Shown: positions 7,815 through 19,140 of the stretch, piece after piece
How positions within the stretch are numbered: the first letter of the stretch is position 1
Layout of the letters: the number at the start of each line of letters is the position of its first letter
Assembly (NCBI GenBank): GCA_947487955.1
Contig: CANKYV010000014.1
Location: forward strand, 1-41,455
DNA: 41,455 nucleotides
Origin: Alphaproteobacteria bacterium
GTDB lineage: Bacteria; Pseudomonadota; Alphaproteobacteria; Paracaedibacterales; CAITNM01
Direction of reading: 5' to 3'
Notes under the pieces: generated by a model
The model's database searches: none
What the model was told of the DNA's origin: nothing
Seen by the model: the letters and a program-made list of their open reading frames with translations, nothing else
Program-made: the position numbers and the translations under genes

Positions 7815-8688
7815 ACGTCTTCCTATCAGCAATAAGAGCAGCAAACAAGATAAAAAGAAACAAAATTGAAAATGCAAAAACTCTTAGTCCTTCTTGTGAA
7901 TCCTCACTTTTATAAAGTTGTATTGCCAAAAATATAAATCCTGCCCCAAAAACCAATGTACAGCCTAAATAAAACCATCCGGCCATTTGAAGCATGCAGG
8001 GTATGATAGCACTTACAACGGTTAATATCGCGTAAATTGTAATATATTTTTTGGTTTTTTGAATGCCCGCGGTGTTGGGCATCATTGGTAATCCAGCCTC
8101 TTTATATTCTGCTGCATGATTTAGTGCTAATGACCAAAAATGCGCAGGTGTCCATAAAAAGATGATTAAAAATAAACTCCAGGGACGCAAATCAAGAGGT
8201 GATACAGCTGACCATCCAATTACAGGAGGTAGAGCGCCTGCTATTCCACCAATTACAATGTTTTGAGGCGTGTTAGGTTTTAGGAGTATTGTGTATACGC
8301 CCACATAAAAGCCGATGGTTATAGTTAATAGAATTGCAGCAGTTGTGTTGATGGCAACCTGGCAAACAACAATAGACAAAAGAGCTAATATTACTCCAAA
8401 AGCTAAAGCAGAATCAGGGTGTATTAAACCTGAAGCTACAGGTCGCGTCATGGTTCGAACCATTAATTTATCAAGATCTCGTTCAAACCACATGTTTAAA
8501 CATCCTGCGGCTCCTGCGCCAGCTGCGATACACAAAATAGCTGTAAAGGCTAAAATAGGGTGAATAGATCCTGGTGCCATCCACAGTCCGCAAAATCCTG
8601 TAAAAACGACTAGGCTCATCACTCGTGGCTTTAAAAGTTCCCAATAATTTTGTACGGATGGGGTTATGTGAGGTTTATCTCGTTGCAT
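7807..8688 (-). CDS. ctaB: Protoheme IX farnesyltransferase (heme O synthase)
   Basis: A polytopic UbiA-family prenyltransferase that adds a farnesyl group to heme B, giving heme O, the precursor of heme A for the oxidase encoded just upstream. The first Asp-rich active-site motif reads NMWFERDLDKLMVRT at about residues 66-80, followed by RPVASG. The second half has the conserved loop TPAHFWSLAL (about 180-189). At 293 aa with about nine helices it has the family's usual size. It belongs to the minus-strand oxidase operon but is separated from coxA by a 660-base insertion holding two repeats and a GIY-YIG gene. Confidence 0.95.
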   Translation of the reverse strand: MQRDKPHITPSVQNYWELLKPRVMSLVVFTGFCGLWMAPGSIHPILAFTAILCIAAGAGAAGCLNMWFERDLDKLMVRTMTRPVASGLIHPDSALAFGVILALLSIVVCQVAINTTAAILLTITIGFYVGVYTILLKPNTPQNIVIGGIAGALPPVIGWSAVSPLDLRPWSLFLIIFLWTPAHFWSLALNHAAEYKEAGLPMMPNTAGIQKTKKYITIYAILTVVSAIIPCMLQMAGWFYLGCTLVFGAGFIFLAIQLYKSEDSQEGLRVFAFSILFLFILFAALIADRKTYG

Positions 8689-8719
8689 TTAGGATCTTCC
8701 ATGCCTGTGCCATAGCGGT

Positions 8720-8827
8720 ATTGAAGCGATAGGACTGGATTCCACGGGGACGTGCGTCCCCTGGAATGACGCAAGTTTGTGTCTTATCGCCCCATCCCAG
8801 GGCGAAGCCCGTGGGATCCAGTGGGTA
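8720..8827. repeat. Palindromic intergenic repeat, copy 1 of a direct pair
   Basis: Two adjacent hairpins. The first is ATTCCACGGGGACG folding on CGTCCCCTGGAAT (about 8739-8767). The second is ATCCCAGGGC...GCCC.TGGGAT (about 8794-8818). The outer ends match copy 2 at 9182-9332: 8720-8746 against 9182-9208 (25 of 27 bases), and 8793-8827 against 9298-9332 (35 of 35). Repeats of this form (GGATCCCACGGGCTTCGCCC type) are scattered in the spacers of Rickettsiales-like genomes. Confidence 0.8.
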
Positions 8828-8843
8828 GGATCAATTTTAGTTA

Positions 8844-9134
8844 TCATTTAGAGATTTCCTCGTATAAATCAATCCATTCAGGATTCTTTTCTTCAATAAG
8901 GACAATTTTCCAATTTCTAGTTGATGCTTTGATTTTCTTTTCTCTTTTTATTGCTGATTCCATGATGTTATGAATTTCAAAGAATACAAGTGACTTACAT
9001 CCATATTTTTTGGTATATCCATCAACTAAATTGTTTCTGTGTTCATAAACTCGTCGTATGAGATTAGAAGTCACTCCTGTATAGATTGCACCATTGCGCT
9101 TATTTGTCATCATATACACTGCTGGTTGCTTCAT
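8844..9134 (-). CDS. GIY-YIG endonuclease, UPF0213/YhbQ type
   Basis: A 96-residue single-domain GIY-YIG nuclease. The two strand motifs are VYMMTNK (6-12) and IYTGVTS (17-23), followed by the catalytic-helix arginine in NLIRRVYEHR (24-33), and the metal-binding Glu falls in ESAIKREKKIK (about 59-69). Small stand-alone proteins of this type are common in bacteria and are linked to DNA-repair or homing-like roles; no substrate can be assigned. An AGGAT box lies about nine bases before the start. It interrupts the oxidase operon and is flanked on both sides by direct copies of one palindromic repeat, which suggests that it arrived with, or between, those repeats. Confidence 0.88.
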   Translation of the reverse strand: MKQPAVYMMTNKRNGAIYTGVTSNLIRRVYEHRNNLVDGYTKKYGCKSLVFFEIHNIMESAIKREKKIKASTRNWKIVLIEEKNPEWIDLYEEISK

Positions 9135-9181
9135 TAATAAATCCTAATACCAGAAAGAGCAAGTCATTGGTTAACATCAAC

Positions 9182-9332
9182 ATTGAAGTGATAGGACTGG
9201 ACTCCACGAAGGCATCTTCTGGAATGACGAAAATTGCCATAATGACGTGAATTTCTATCTGGTGCGGCGGTCATCCAACCAAGTGCCGACCTCGCGTCAT
9301 CCCAGGGCGAAGCCCGTGGGATCCAGTGGGTA
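9182..9332. repeat. Palindromic intergenic repeat, copy 2 of a direct pair
   Basis: Same orientation as the copy at 8720-8827, with both outer blocks conserved (see that entry). It is longer because it carries about 60 extra bases between the two hairpins (about 9230-9297), including a further imperfect stem built on GGTGCGGC and GTGCCGACC. Its first hairpin has decayed (GAAGGCATCTTC). It lies between the GIY-YIG gene and the end of coxA, starting 48 bases upstream of the former. Confidence 0.8.
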
Positions 9333-9348
9333 ATATTCCTATTTATTT

Positions 9349-11774
<2,426 letters not shown>

Positions 11775-11824
11775 GCTATTCTCTGTAAGTTAAGGTTTTT
11801 CACTGTCTCCAGTTCTCTATACAC

Positions 11825-12730
11825 ATGTCTTTTTTTAAGAGTTGGCTTTTTGCACTAATAATTATTTTTGCAATACAAAATGATGTAAACGCTTCGGGAT
11901 CTCGAGAAGGAGAAGCGTCAGAAGTACAAGTCCAAGTGGTGATTCCAGAGCCTTTAATGGCTAAGCTGGAAGGATTTGAATTTGTTTTAGATGGGTATAA
12001 AAATATTGTAGTTACTCTCAAATCTCCATCTACAAAAGATACAGATCGCCTTAAAGAAGTTACAGATGAAATGGCGCGTTCTTATAGGAATTATGGAATA
12101 TATGTACAAATTCCCATAGAGCATGGTGAATTTGCAGGTAAGCTCGAGAAGCTAGGATTCAAATTATATGAGTTGGATACAAACGCTAAAACTTTATCAT
12201 ATCTTTTTGGTAATGGACGTAATATTCCTGAGCTTAACTACGCTTATACGGCGGCAGCTGTATATTTAATGCGTACTAATCCAGAAACGGCTGAAAAAGA
12301 AGTCTTGGTTATAAATGAACCGCAAAAAGTTATTGCTAATATTGTTGGTGGAATTTCAGCTAAGGGAGAATCACCAGAAGATACTGCAGTGAGAGAAGCT
12401 CGTGAAGAAATTGGTCTGGATGTTGATAAGAAGAAACTAAAATTAATAGCAGTTTTTCATACAGTTCGACCTGATAGAAAAGGTTGTGTTGAATTTCTTT
12501 ATCTTTGCGATGAATTTAGTGGAACGTTAAAAGTTGATGGTAAGGAAGTAACGGAATATGCTTGGATTCCGCTTTCGGAAATTTTAAAAGAAGAAGAAAC
12601 TATAGTTTTTGAAAAATCTTTTTTTAGTCTATGGAAAAAAGTTCTAAAAGGTGCATTTAAAGGGCATAAGAATGGGGCAGATATCACTAAGTCTAGAAAA
12701 GTTTATCAATCATTTAATTTTGTAGATTAA
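11825..12730 (+). CDS. Secreted Nudix hydrolase with NUDT6-like pre-Nudix domain
   Basis: A signal peptide (residues 1-23, ending VNA-SGS) is followed by an acidic linker. A domain at about 40-145 resembles the pre-Nudix domain of eukaryotic NUDT6 and plant NUDX proteins, with the features YGIYVQIPIEHGEF, KLGFKLYE and the later YAYTAAAVYLM. The Nudix domain follows, with a complete Nudix box G176-x5-E182-x7-R190-E191-x-R193-E194-E195-x-G197. All metal-binding glutamates are present, so it should hydrolyse nucleoside-diphosphate-linked substrates, but outside the cytoplasm. It is divergent from coxB by only 50 bases. Export of a Nudix enzyme is unusual and suggests a host-directed function (inference). 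Confidence 0.85.
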   Translation: MSFFKSWLFALIIIFAIQNDVNASGSREGEASEVQVQVVIPEPLMAKLEGFEFVLDGYKNIVVTLKSPSTKDTDRLKEVTDEMARSYRNYGIYVQIPIEHGEFAGKLEKLGFKLYELDTNAKTLSYLFGNGRNIPELNYAYTAAAVYLMRTNPETAEKEVLVINEPQKVIANIVGGISAKGESPEDTAVREAREEIGLDVDKKKLKLIAVFHTVRPDRKGCVEFLYLCDEFSGTLKVDGKEVTEYAWIPLSEILKEEETIVFEKSFFSLWKKVLKGAFKGHKNGADITKSRKVYQSFNFVD

Positions 12731-12833
12731 TAACTTCTAGTTTTTTCTCAGTTCGTAATAATTCTGACTTGAATTTTTTTTTTAATTCCGTCTAAGCTTA
12801 ATAATGTTGCAATTTTTTATACCAATTTGTAAA

Positions 12834-13715
12834 ATGAATTTAGGAATTGTTCTTGCTAGTCTATCTGGCGCTCTTTATGGAACGCTTGGCTTGTTTGGAG
12901 TTTATTTACTTCGCGAGGGGCTAGGATTGAATGAATTTCTATTTTGGAGATTTTTTCTATCGGTTATTCTTTTACTACCATTTTTAAACAAGAAAAAATA
13001 TTGGCGTGATTCCTTTTCAAAAAAAGGATTAATTATTATCGGAATCTCATCAGTTTTTTATGCAAGCTCAACTAGCTTTTATTTTTTTGCTATTGAATAC
13101 ATTGGCAGTGGTTTAGCCATGGTTTTGTTTTATTGCTATCCAATTTTTGTTGTTTTATTAGATTGGCTGCATGGCAAAAACTCGCCAAGTCGTCTAACTA
13201 TCATTGGGTTGGCTACAGTATTATTCGGTACACTTTTTCTTAGTGATCCTAGCAACTGGTGTTTAAGTATTGATGGAATTGGTTGGGGACTTTTTTGTGC
13301 TTTTGGTTTTGGTGTGTATTTCTATACATCACAGCGAGCTATTAAAGAGTTATCTGTCATTAGTGGCACTTTTTGTATTTGTTTTGGAAATTTTTTAATT
13401 TTTTCATTGTTAGTGCTATACAAGGGATCCTTATACCTACCAACTACTGCCTGGGTTATCGGTAATATTACCGGTCTTGCAGTTCTTTCTACTGTACTAC
13501 CTATCTATCTTGTATATGTAGCACTTAGAACTATCAATAGCACTAAAGCTTCTGTGCTTTCCGTATTTGAACCAATTGTTACCATCATCTTGGGAATTAT
13601 CTTTTTGCATGAAAAGATAACACCCATACAGTATATGGGTGTTCTCATTATTTTAGTTGGCGTATACGTTGTGCAAAGTTGTAAAAAACACAAAAATCAA
13701 TTGGTATCTATTTAA
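12834..13715 (+). CDS. EamA/DMT-family permease
   Basis: A drug/metabolite transporter with ten predicted helices in two EamA repeats (about residues 1-130 and 142-285). The repeat ends carry the usual pattern with a Gly-rich turn and ...GVYVVQS. The substrate is unknown; relatives export amino acids, nucleobases or import S-adenosylmethionine. I chose ATG 12834 because the first helix begins there directly; ATG 12804 would add ten residues and cannot be excluded. Neither has a clear ribosome-binding site. Its end overlaps the convergent gene at 13708 by eight bases. A short AATTC/GAATT stem followed by ten T residues, just upstream at about 12758-12785, could end the preceding Nudix transcript. 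Confidence 0.88.
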   Translation: MNLGIVLASLSGALYGTLGLFGVYLLREGLGLNEFLFWRFFLSVILLLPFLNKKKYWRDSFSKKGLIIIGISSVFYASSTSFYFFAIEYIGSGLAMVLFYCYPIFVVLLDWLHGKNSPSRLTIIGLATVLFGTLFLSDPSNWCLSIDGIGWGLFCAFGFGVYFYTSQRAIKELSVISGTFCICFGNFLIFSLLVLYKGSLYLPTTAWVIGNITGLAVLSTVLPIYLVYVALRTINSTKASVLSVFEPIVTIILGIIFLHEKITPIQYMGVLIILVGVYVVQSCKKHKNQLVSI

Positions 13716-15225
13716 ATAAACTCAACAGGGTATTAATCTGGTCCGTTCCTTGTGGTGCACTTTTCATCACTAGAAAAAGCTCAAGAGCAGCTACTATATT
13801 ATTTGTATCATTTCTTTCTCTTTCATCCAGTACATCACAATCATCACGAACCCATTTCATAACCTTTAGTACTGCTTCTAAATTAATGTTTGTGGACCCC
13901 ATATACAATTCTCTAGGGGTGTATGCACTAGGAGGAGCAGTGCGTCCAGGGACACTTCCTGGATCTCTTTCATTAAGGCGCATTAATATTACTGCTAAAT
14001 TTGTTGCGTCTACAGGTCCTTCTATAGGCACTTCTGGTACTTGTATTCTATAAATTTCAGCAAGCTCTGGAGCGACTGTTCTGAAAATATTAGCGAGGCT
14101 TTGCTCTCTATTTGACCGTATTAGCTTTATAAAACTATTAACTCTTGTTAGCATACTTTTAGTGATAGCCTCATCAAAAGGAATACCTAAAAAGGTTTTT
14201 TCTCCATCACGTTCCTCAATATGTTTTGTTAATGCTAATTGATAACTGTCTTCCTTAAGAATTCTGGTCCACATTGTTAAAATATCGTCTTTTTTCTTCA
14301 TGATTTCATCAATAACACTTTCTTTAATTTTGTGACTCAGCAGTTCATCAAAATAAAATAAAACACAGTGACATCTTGTATGTATGTTTCCCCACTTTGA
14401 ATGAGGATAACTTTCAGTAAATTCTTTTCCGAAACTTCGTTCATTATCAATAAGCACAAACCCAGATTTAGAACTCCCTGGTATCGTTCTTACTCGGCAA
14501 TTACGTGGACGACAATCTTCTGGAACAGTTAATAAGCAAAAAATTGCTAGTCGTTGAAATTCTTCTAAGTCAAAAATATATTCCCTAGCGGGTGATTGTG
14601 CTTGCATTAAAATATCATCAAAAGATTCGTCTCCTCTAAATTGTGATACTAAAAATGGGATTCCATTCATCACAATAACTTCAGCAGGCGGTATAGGGGT
14701 ATTTTCATTATTTGTGCCAAAAATTCCTTTAAATGCTGAATGTGTAGCAATTTCAATATTTGGTGCTTCTGGTCCTTGCTTAAAACAGAGCTTATTGTCT
14801 AAGTATTCATATATTCCAACAGGATGGGATCCACTACTTGCTTTGTGCATTCTTATAGAGCTAGATTCTCTTTCTTTTGTCTCAGGTATTGCCGGTAAAA
14901 ATACGCCATCTTGCATTAATAAATGATTTGGGTCATCTACTAGTATTGTTCTAACTAACTCTCCTGTTCCGCCGCTCATCAGTTGAATAAGCTCAGGTAT
15001 GCTTGCAGTTCCTGTTGTGCTATAGGCCTTAAGTTGTACAATTACTAAATTTTCGCTAGGTTCACGGTCTAAGGGAGTAAAATTAAAAGCTTCTTCTCTA
15101 AAAGTTTTCCCGAAATTAATTAAGAATTCTTCAAGGCTAACTACTATCGTTTCTGTAGCGTTTATGCGCATAAAAAAACCGAAAAACAAAAAAGTAATAT
15201 TTAGAATAATCGTATTGAATTTCAT
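13708..15225 (-). CDS. Secreted protein with kinase-like catalytic motifs
   Basis: An unfamiliar 505-residue protein with a clear signal peptide (about 1-23, ending INA-TET). Its middle resembles a protein-kinase/PI-kinase fold. K149 lies in a strand (LCFKQ) followed by PEAPNIEIA as a possible alpha-C with Glu. A hinge-like GIPFLVSQFRG is at 188-198. D237-x4-N242 in PEDCRPRN has the spacing of an HRD...N catalytic loop, and D260 in VLIDNERSF stands where the metal-binding Asp of DFG would be. The C-terminal 230 residues are mostly helical and without recognised motifs. GAGG lies nine bases before the ATG, and a 22-bp palindrome lies just upstream. A secreted kinase would be an effector candidate. 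The fold assignment is mine, from motif spacing only. Confidence 0.7.
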   Translation of the reverse strand: MKFNTIILNITFLFFGFFMRINATETIVVSLEEFLINFGKTFREEAFNFTPLDREPSENLVIVQLKAYSTTGTASIPELIQLMSGGTGELVRTILVDDPNHLLMQDGVFLPAIPETKERESSSIRMHKASSGSHPVGIYEYLDNKLCFKQGPEAPNIEIATHSAFKGIFGTNNENTPIPPAEVIVMNGIPFLVSQFRGDESFDDILMQAQSPAREYIFDLEEFQRLAIFCLLTVPEDCRPRNCRVRTIPGSSKSGFVLIDNERSFGKEFTESYPHSKWGNIHTRCHCVLFYFDELLSHKIKESVIDEIMKKKDDILTMWTRILKEDSYQLALTKHIEERDGEKTFLGIPFDEAITKSMLTRVNSFIKLIRSNREQSLANIFRTVAPELAEIYRIQVPEVPIEGPVDATNLAVILMRLNERDPGSVPGRTAPPSAYTPRELYMGSTNINLEAVLKVMKWVRDDCDVLDERERNDTNNIVAALELFLVMKSAPQGTDQINTLLSLFK

Positions 15226-15244
15226 TTTTTCCTCATGAACTCTG

Positions 15245-15266
15245 GATGCTAACTGAAGTTAGTATC
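15245..15266. promoter_or_regulatory. 22-bp near-perfect palindrome upstream of the kinase-like gene
   Basis: Half-sites GATGCTAACT (15245-15254) and AGTTAGTATC (15257-15266) match at nine of ten positions around a two-base centre. It is 20 bases upstream of the ATG at 15225 and lacks a following T-run on either strand, which favours an operator over a terminator. Confidence 0.45.
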
Positions 15267-15308
15267 TGAGGTAATTCCTTAAAATGAAAAGAGAGAAAAA
15301 TTAAAAAA

Positions 15309-15338
15309 TTTCACCTGCTAAATTTAAATAGCGTGAAA
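15309..15338 (-). terminator. Terminator of the mdh-suc operon
   Basis: On the minus strand the sequence directly after the sucB stop forms TTTCAC-GCTA paired with TAGC-(AG)-GTGAAA, with an 8-base AT loop and a two-base bulge, followed by TTTTTT and a second T-run. It starts one base after the stop codon, a good intrinsic terminator for this long operon. Confidence 0.75.
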
Positions 15339-15339
15339 G

Positions 15340-16434
15340 TTACAAATCCAACAAAAATCTTCCAGGATTTTCTAGACATTCTTTGATTGTAACTAAGAAT
15401 GTTACCGCATCTTTGCCATCAATTAATCGATGGTCATATGAAAGAGCTAGATACATCATAGGGCGTGCAACTATTTGCCTATTTACAACTACAGGGCGCT
15501 CTTGAATCTTATGCATGCCCAAAATTGCTGATTGAGGGGGGTTAATAATAGGTGTACTTAAAAGTGATCCAAACACGCCTCCATTCGTAATTGTAAAAGT
15601 ACCGCCTGTCATTTCTTCAATAGTTAACTTTCCATCACGAGCCTTTTGCCCCATATTTGCGGTTGCTTTTTCTATATCAGCTAGACTTAAACCATCCGCA
15701 TCACGAATAATAGGAACAACTAACCCATTAGGCGTAGAAACGGCAACACCAATATCAAAATACGTTTTGGTAACTATATCTTGTCCATCAATACAGCTGT
15801 TAAGAATAGGCTGTTCTTTCAATGCTTGCACGCATGCTTTTACAAAAAACGACATAAACCCAAGCTTGATGCCGTGTTTTTTTTCAAAATTTTCTTTGTA
15901 TAAGCTGCGTAACTGAGTAATAGCACTCATATCAATTTCATTGAACGTTGTTAGCATTGCAGCTGTGTTTTGAGCATTTTTTAAGCGCTCAGCAATGCGT
16001 TGACGCAATTTACTCATGGGGGCGCGAAGTTCTTCCCGTTGGGTATTCGTATACGAAATATTTTTTGATTTCTGAGCTGATTCAATAAATTGTGTAACGT
16101 TACTTTGTCCATGTTGAGTTTCAATAGCTTGCGCAATAGGTGCATTTACTTTTTCAGTTTTCATAGGAACCTTATCAAGTATTTTTTCAATTTTACCTGG
16201 GGTGAATTTTGCTAAAACTGAACCCACTTTAACATTTGTACCCGATTTAACTAACACTTCAGAAATAATGCCATCAGCAGGAGCATACACTTCAAGAGTT
16301 ACCTTATCTGTTTCAAGTTCAACCAAAGGAGTGTCAATAGCAACGCTTTCTCCTGCTTTTTTTAGCCATTTACCAATGGTTGCCTCCGTAACGGATTCAC
16401 CCAGCATTGGCACTTTAATGTCGATAACACTCAT
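15340..16434 (-). CDS. sucB: Dihydrolipoamide succinyltransferase (E2o), apparently lacking the E1/E3-binding domain
   Basis: The core of the 2-oxoglutarate dehydrogenase complex; it transfers succinyl groups from lipoate to CoA. The lipoyl domain (1-78) has lipoylation site K44 in ETDKVTLEV. The catalytic domain (about 134-364) ends in DHRLIDG with H335 and D339. The protein has only 364 residues against about 400 in relatives. The linker at 79-133 shows no peripheral-subunit-binding domain: the usual xxVRKLAxE...GTGKxGRI pattern is absent. Mammalian DLST has also lost this domain. It lies six bases downstream of sucA and is the last gene of the operon. Confidence 0.94.
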   Translation of the reverse strand: MSVIDIKVPMLGESVTEATIGKWLKKAGESVAIDTPLVELETDKVTLEVYAPADGIISEVLVKSGTNVKVGSVLAKFTPGKIEKILDKVPMKTEKVNAPIAQAIETQHGQSNVTQFIESAQKSKNISYTNTQREELRAPMSKLRQRIAERLKNAQNTAAMLTTFNEIDMSAITQLRSLYKENFEKKHGIKLGFMSFFVKACVQALKEQPILNSCIDGQDIVTKTYFDIGVAVSTPNGLVVPIIRDADGLSLADIEKATANMGQKARDGKLTIEEMTGGTFTITNGGVFGSLLSTPIINPPQSAILGMHKIQERPVVVNRQIVARPMMYLALSYDHRLIDGKDAVTFLVTIKECLENPGRFLLDL

Positions 16435-16440
16435 AGCTTA

Positions 16441-19140
16441 TTACTCCTGTATGATACCAAGTAGGGCATTTTCAATAACTTTAGCCTGTTCTTTTTCATG
16501 ACGACCAGCAATTCCTGTAGCAGGAGAGGCTGCTTCTTTTCTGCCAACATAATAAGGCCGAGTATGCTTTTTATTAAAGGTTTTTAAAATTTTTTCTAAG
16601 CGTCGGTCAAGAAAATTCCAGGCTCCCATATTGTGAGGTTCTTCTTGGCACCACACAAGCGGTACGTCTCCATAAAGCCCCAAGACTTCAGTTAATTGAG
16701 TTTCAGGGAATGGATAATATTGTTCAAGCCTTACAATGGCAACATCGTCTGCTTGTTTTACCTGGCGTGCTTCTATCAAATCGTAATAAACTTTTCCGCT
16801 GCACAAAACTACACGAGATGGATTTTTTATATTTTCATCTCCAATAACTGGCAAAAAATGCGTTCCAGTGCTCATATCTTTAAGCTTCGACACGGCTAAT
16901 TTATGTCGTAGTAGTGACTTTGGAGTCATCACAATAAGAGGTTTTCGCCAATTATTATGCAGTTGGCGTCTTAATACGTGAAAGAAATTTGCTGGGGTCG
17001 TGCAATTGACAACTTGCATGTTATCTTCTGCACATAGTTGTAAATAACGTTCAAGTCTTGCTGATGAATGTTCAGGTCCTTGGCCTTCCATGCCGTGCGG
17101 CAACAACATAACTAGTCCCGATAAGCGCAGCCATTTTTTCTCTGCTGAACTAATGAATTGATCAATAATTACTTGAGCACCATTTGCAAAATCTCCAAAT
17201 TGTGCTTCCCACACTACCAATGCTTCTGGATTTGCAACGCTATATCCATAATCAAATCCAAGTACAGATGCTTCTGTTAAGGGGCTATCAATGGCTTCAA
17301 ACTTTGCTTGTTTTACGCCGAGGTTGTTTAAAGGGATATAACGATTTTCATTTTCTTGGTCAATAATTATTGCATGTCGATGAGAAAATGTGCCTCTACA
17401 AGAATCTTGACCAGAAAGCCGCACAATCTTTTCTTCGCTTAATAAGGTGGCAAAAGCTAGTGCTTCACCTGTTGCCCAATCAAGGGGGCCATCTTGTTGC
17501 AAAGCTAGTGCTCGTTGATCAAGCTGTCGTTTTAGTTTTTGATTGATTGAAAAACTTTTAGGAACAGTACATAAGGCTAATCCTAATTTTTTAAGCTGCT
17601 CAACATTAACGCCAGTTTCAGTTTTTGATTTACCTTTAATACTACTCCATGCACCTTCAAGCCAATCAAGTTTTTTATCGTTTTCATCTAAAAGTGCAGC
17701 AGATTCAAGCTCTTTGTTCAAAAGATTTTGAGCATTATTCTCAATATCTGTAATATCGGCAGAGCTTAGAATGTCAGCACCTTTTACATAGTCCGCATAT
17801 AAAATTCTGGTCGTTTTATGATTTGCAATGGTTTTGTACATGATTGGTTGTGTAAAAGAAGGTTCGTCCGCTTCATTGTGGCCGTAGCGACGATAACAAA
17901 CCATGTCAATGATAGCATCCACTTTGAATGTACGTACAAAGTTTGCTGCTAAGCTGCTGACTTTAACTACATCCTCAGGATAGTCCGCGTTTACATGAAA
18001 GATTGGTGCTTGTGTGGTTTTTGCGATATCAGAGGCATAAATAGTAGAGCGTGCATGGTCAGGAGAGGTGGTAAAACCAATTTGGTTATTAATGATAATG
18101 TGAAGAGATCCGCCAGTTTTGTATCCTTCAAGGGTAACTAACCCAAGAGATTCAGCTACAAGCCCTTGTCCTGCAAAAGCAGCATCTCCATGCAGTAAAA
18201 TACTAGCAACGCTTTTACGCTCCGTATCATTTTTTTGATCTTGTTTTGAGCGAACCTTGCCCAGTACAACTGGATTTACAGCTTCTAAATGTGAAGGATT
18301 TGGCGTTAAAGATAGGTGAAGACGTTTTCCTGAAATCTCACGGTCTGAAGAATAGCCCAAATGGTATTTTACATCACCGGAGCCCTCAAAATTGTTGGGA
18401 GTTAAATCTTGCCCTTGAAACAGCGCTAAAATATGGCGAATTGGTTGGTGCAAAATGTTAGCAAGTACACTTAAACGGCCTCGATGAGCCATGCCAAAAC
18501 AAACTTCATCAACTCCATCTTGAGCATAGATTTCTAAAATTTGCTCAAGCACGCAGATAAGGCTTTCACCACCCTCTAGGCTGAAACGTTTCGCTCCCGG
18601 AAATTTTACATTTAAAAATTTTTCAAAAAATTCTGCTTGTGTCAGTTGAGCAAAAATTTTTTTAGATTCAGGTTTTGGTTGAGCAGAGCACTCAATTTTT
18701 TCTTGAATCCAATTTCTCTGAATAGAATCTTGTATATGCATGAATTCAATGCCAATAGTGCCGCAGTACGCTTTTTTAAATTTATCTAAAAGACTACGCA
18801 AAGTTGCTTGCTGATTCTCTGCATAGATAGGGCGATCATAGTCATCAGGTATAAAACCATAATGTGCTGGATCGAGCTCGCTAGGAAAATTTCGTTTTTC
18901 AATGCCTAGAGGATCAAGATTTGCTGCTAGGTGCCCATATTCTCTATAGGCTTGAATAAGTTTAAAAGCTTGAATAGAAAGAACTATAGATTTTTCATCA
19001 ATCTGGTTGCTTGATGCACTGGGGGAAAAATCACGAAAAACACGCTGCCATTTACCCTCAACTGATTCAGGGTTGCGACTATATTGCTTATAAAGATCGC
19101 TTAAGTATGCAGCATTATCTCCATAAAGCGCATCGTTCAT
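16441..19140 (-). CDS. sucA: 2-oxoglutarate dehydrogenase E1 component
   Basis: The thiamine-diphosphate enzyme that decarboxylates 2-oxoglutarate and passes the succinyl group to SucB lipoate. It has 899 residues. The N-terminal helix ([15 protein letters not shown]) is the usual E2-binding segment. Active-site elements include [11 protein letters not shown] (about 225-235), HLGYSSDRE, the TPP-binding GDAAFAGQG (about 316-324), and [16 protein letters not shown] (about 415-430). The C-terminal half carries [19 protein letters not shown] and the EEPHNMGAW motif typical of OdhA. Its ATG overlaps the sucD stop by four bases. No lpd gene is present in this operon. Confidence 0.97.
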   Translation of the reverse strand: MNDALYGDNAAYLSDLYKQYSRNPESVEGKWQRVFRDFSPSASSNQIDEKSIVLSIQAFKLIQAYREYGHLAANLDPLGIEKRNFPSELDPAHYGFIPDDYDRPIYAENQQATLRSLLDKFKKAYCGTIGIEFMHIQDSIQRNWIQEKIECSAQPKPESKKIFAQLTQAEFFEKFLNVKFPGAKRFSLEGGESLICVLEQILEIYAQDGVDEVCFGMAHRGRLSVLANILHQPIRHILALFQGQDLTPNNFEGSGDVKYHLGYSSDREISGKRLHLSLTPNPSHLEAVNPVVLGKVRSKQDQKNDTERKSVASILLHGDAAFAGQGLVAESLGLVTLEGYKTGGSLHIIINNQIGFTTSPDHARSTIYASDIAKTTQAPIFHVNADYPEDVVKVSSLAANFVRTFKVDAIIDMVCYRRYGHNEADEPSFTQPIMYKTIANHKTTRILYADYVKGADILSSADITDIENNAQNLLNKELESAALLDENDKKLDWLEGAWSSIKGKSKTETGVNVEQLKKLGLALCTVPKSFSINQKLKRQLDQRALALQQDGPLDWATGEALAFATLLSEEKIVRLSGQDSCRGTFSHRHAIIIDQENENRYIPLNNLGVKQAKFEAIDSPLTEASVLGFDYGYSVANPEALVVWEAQFGDFANGAQVIIDQFISSAEKKWLRLSGLVMLLPHGMEGQGPEHSSARLERYLQLCAEDNMQVVNCTTPANFFHVLRRQLHNNWRKPLIVMTPKSLLRHKLAVSKLKDMSTGTHFLPVIGDENIKNPSRVVLCSGKVYYDLIEARQVKQADDVAIVRLEQYYPFPETQLTEVLGLYGDVPLVWCQEEPHNMGAWNFLDRRLEKILKTFNKKHTRPYYVGRKEAASPATGIAGRHEKEQAKVIENALLGIIQE

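Noticed and set aside
8779-8973. Plus-strand frame of 64 codons beginning MSYRPIPG
   Set aside because: It covers repeat copy 1 and then the antisense of the GIY-YIG gene.
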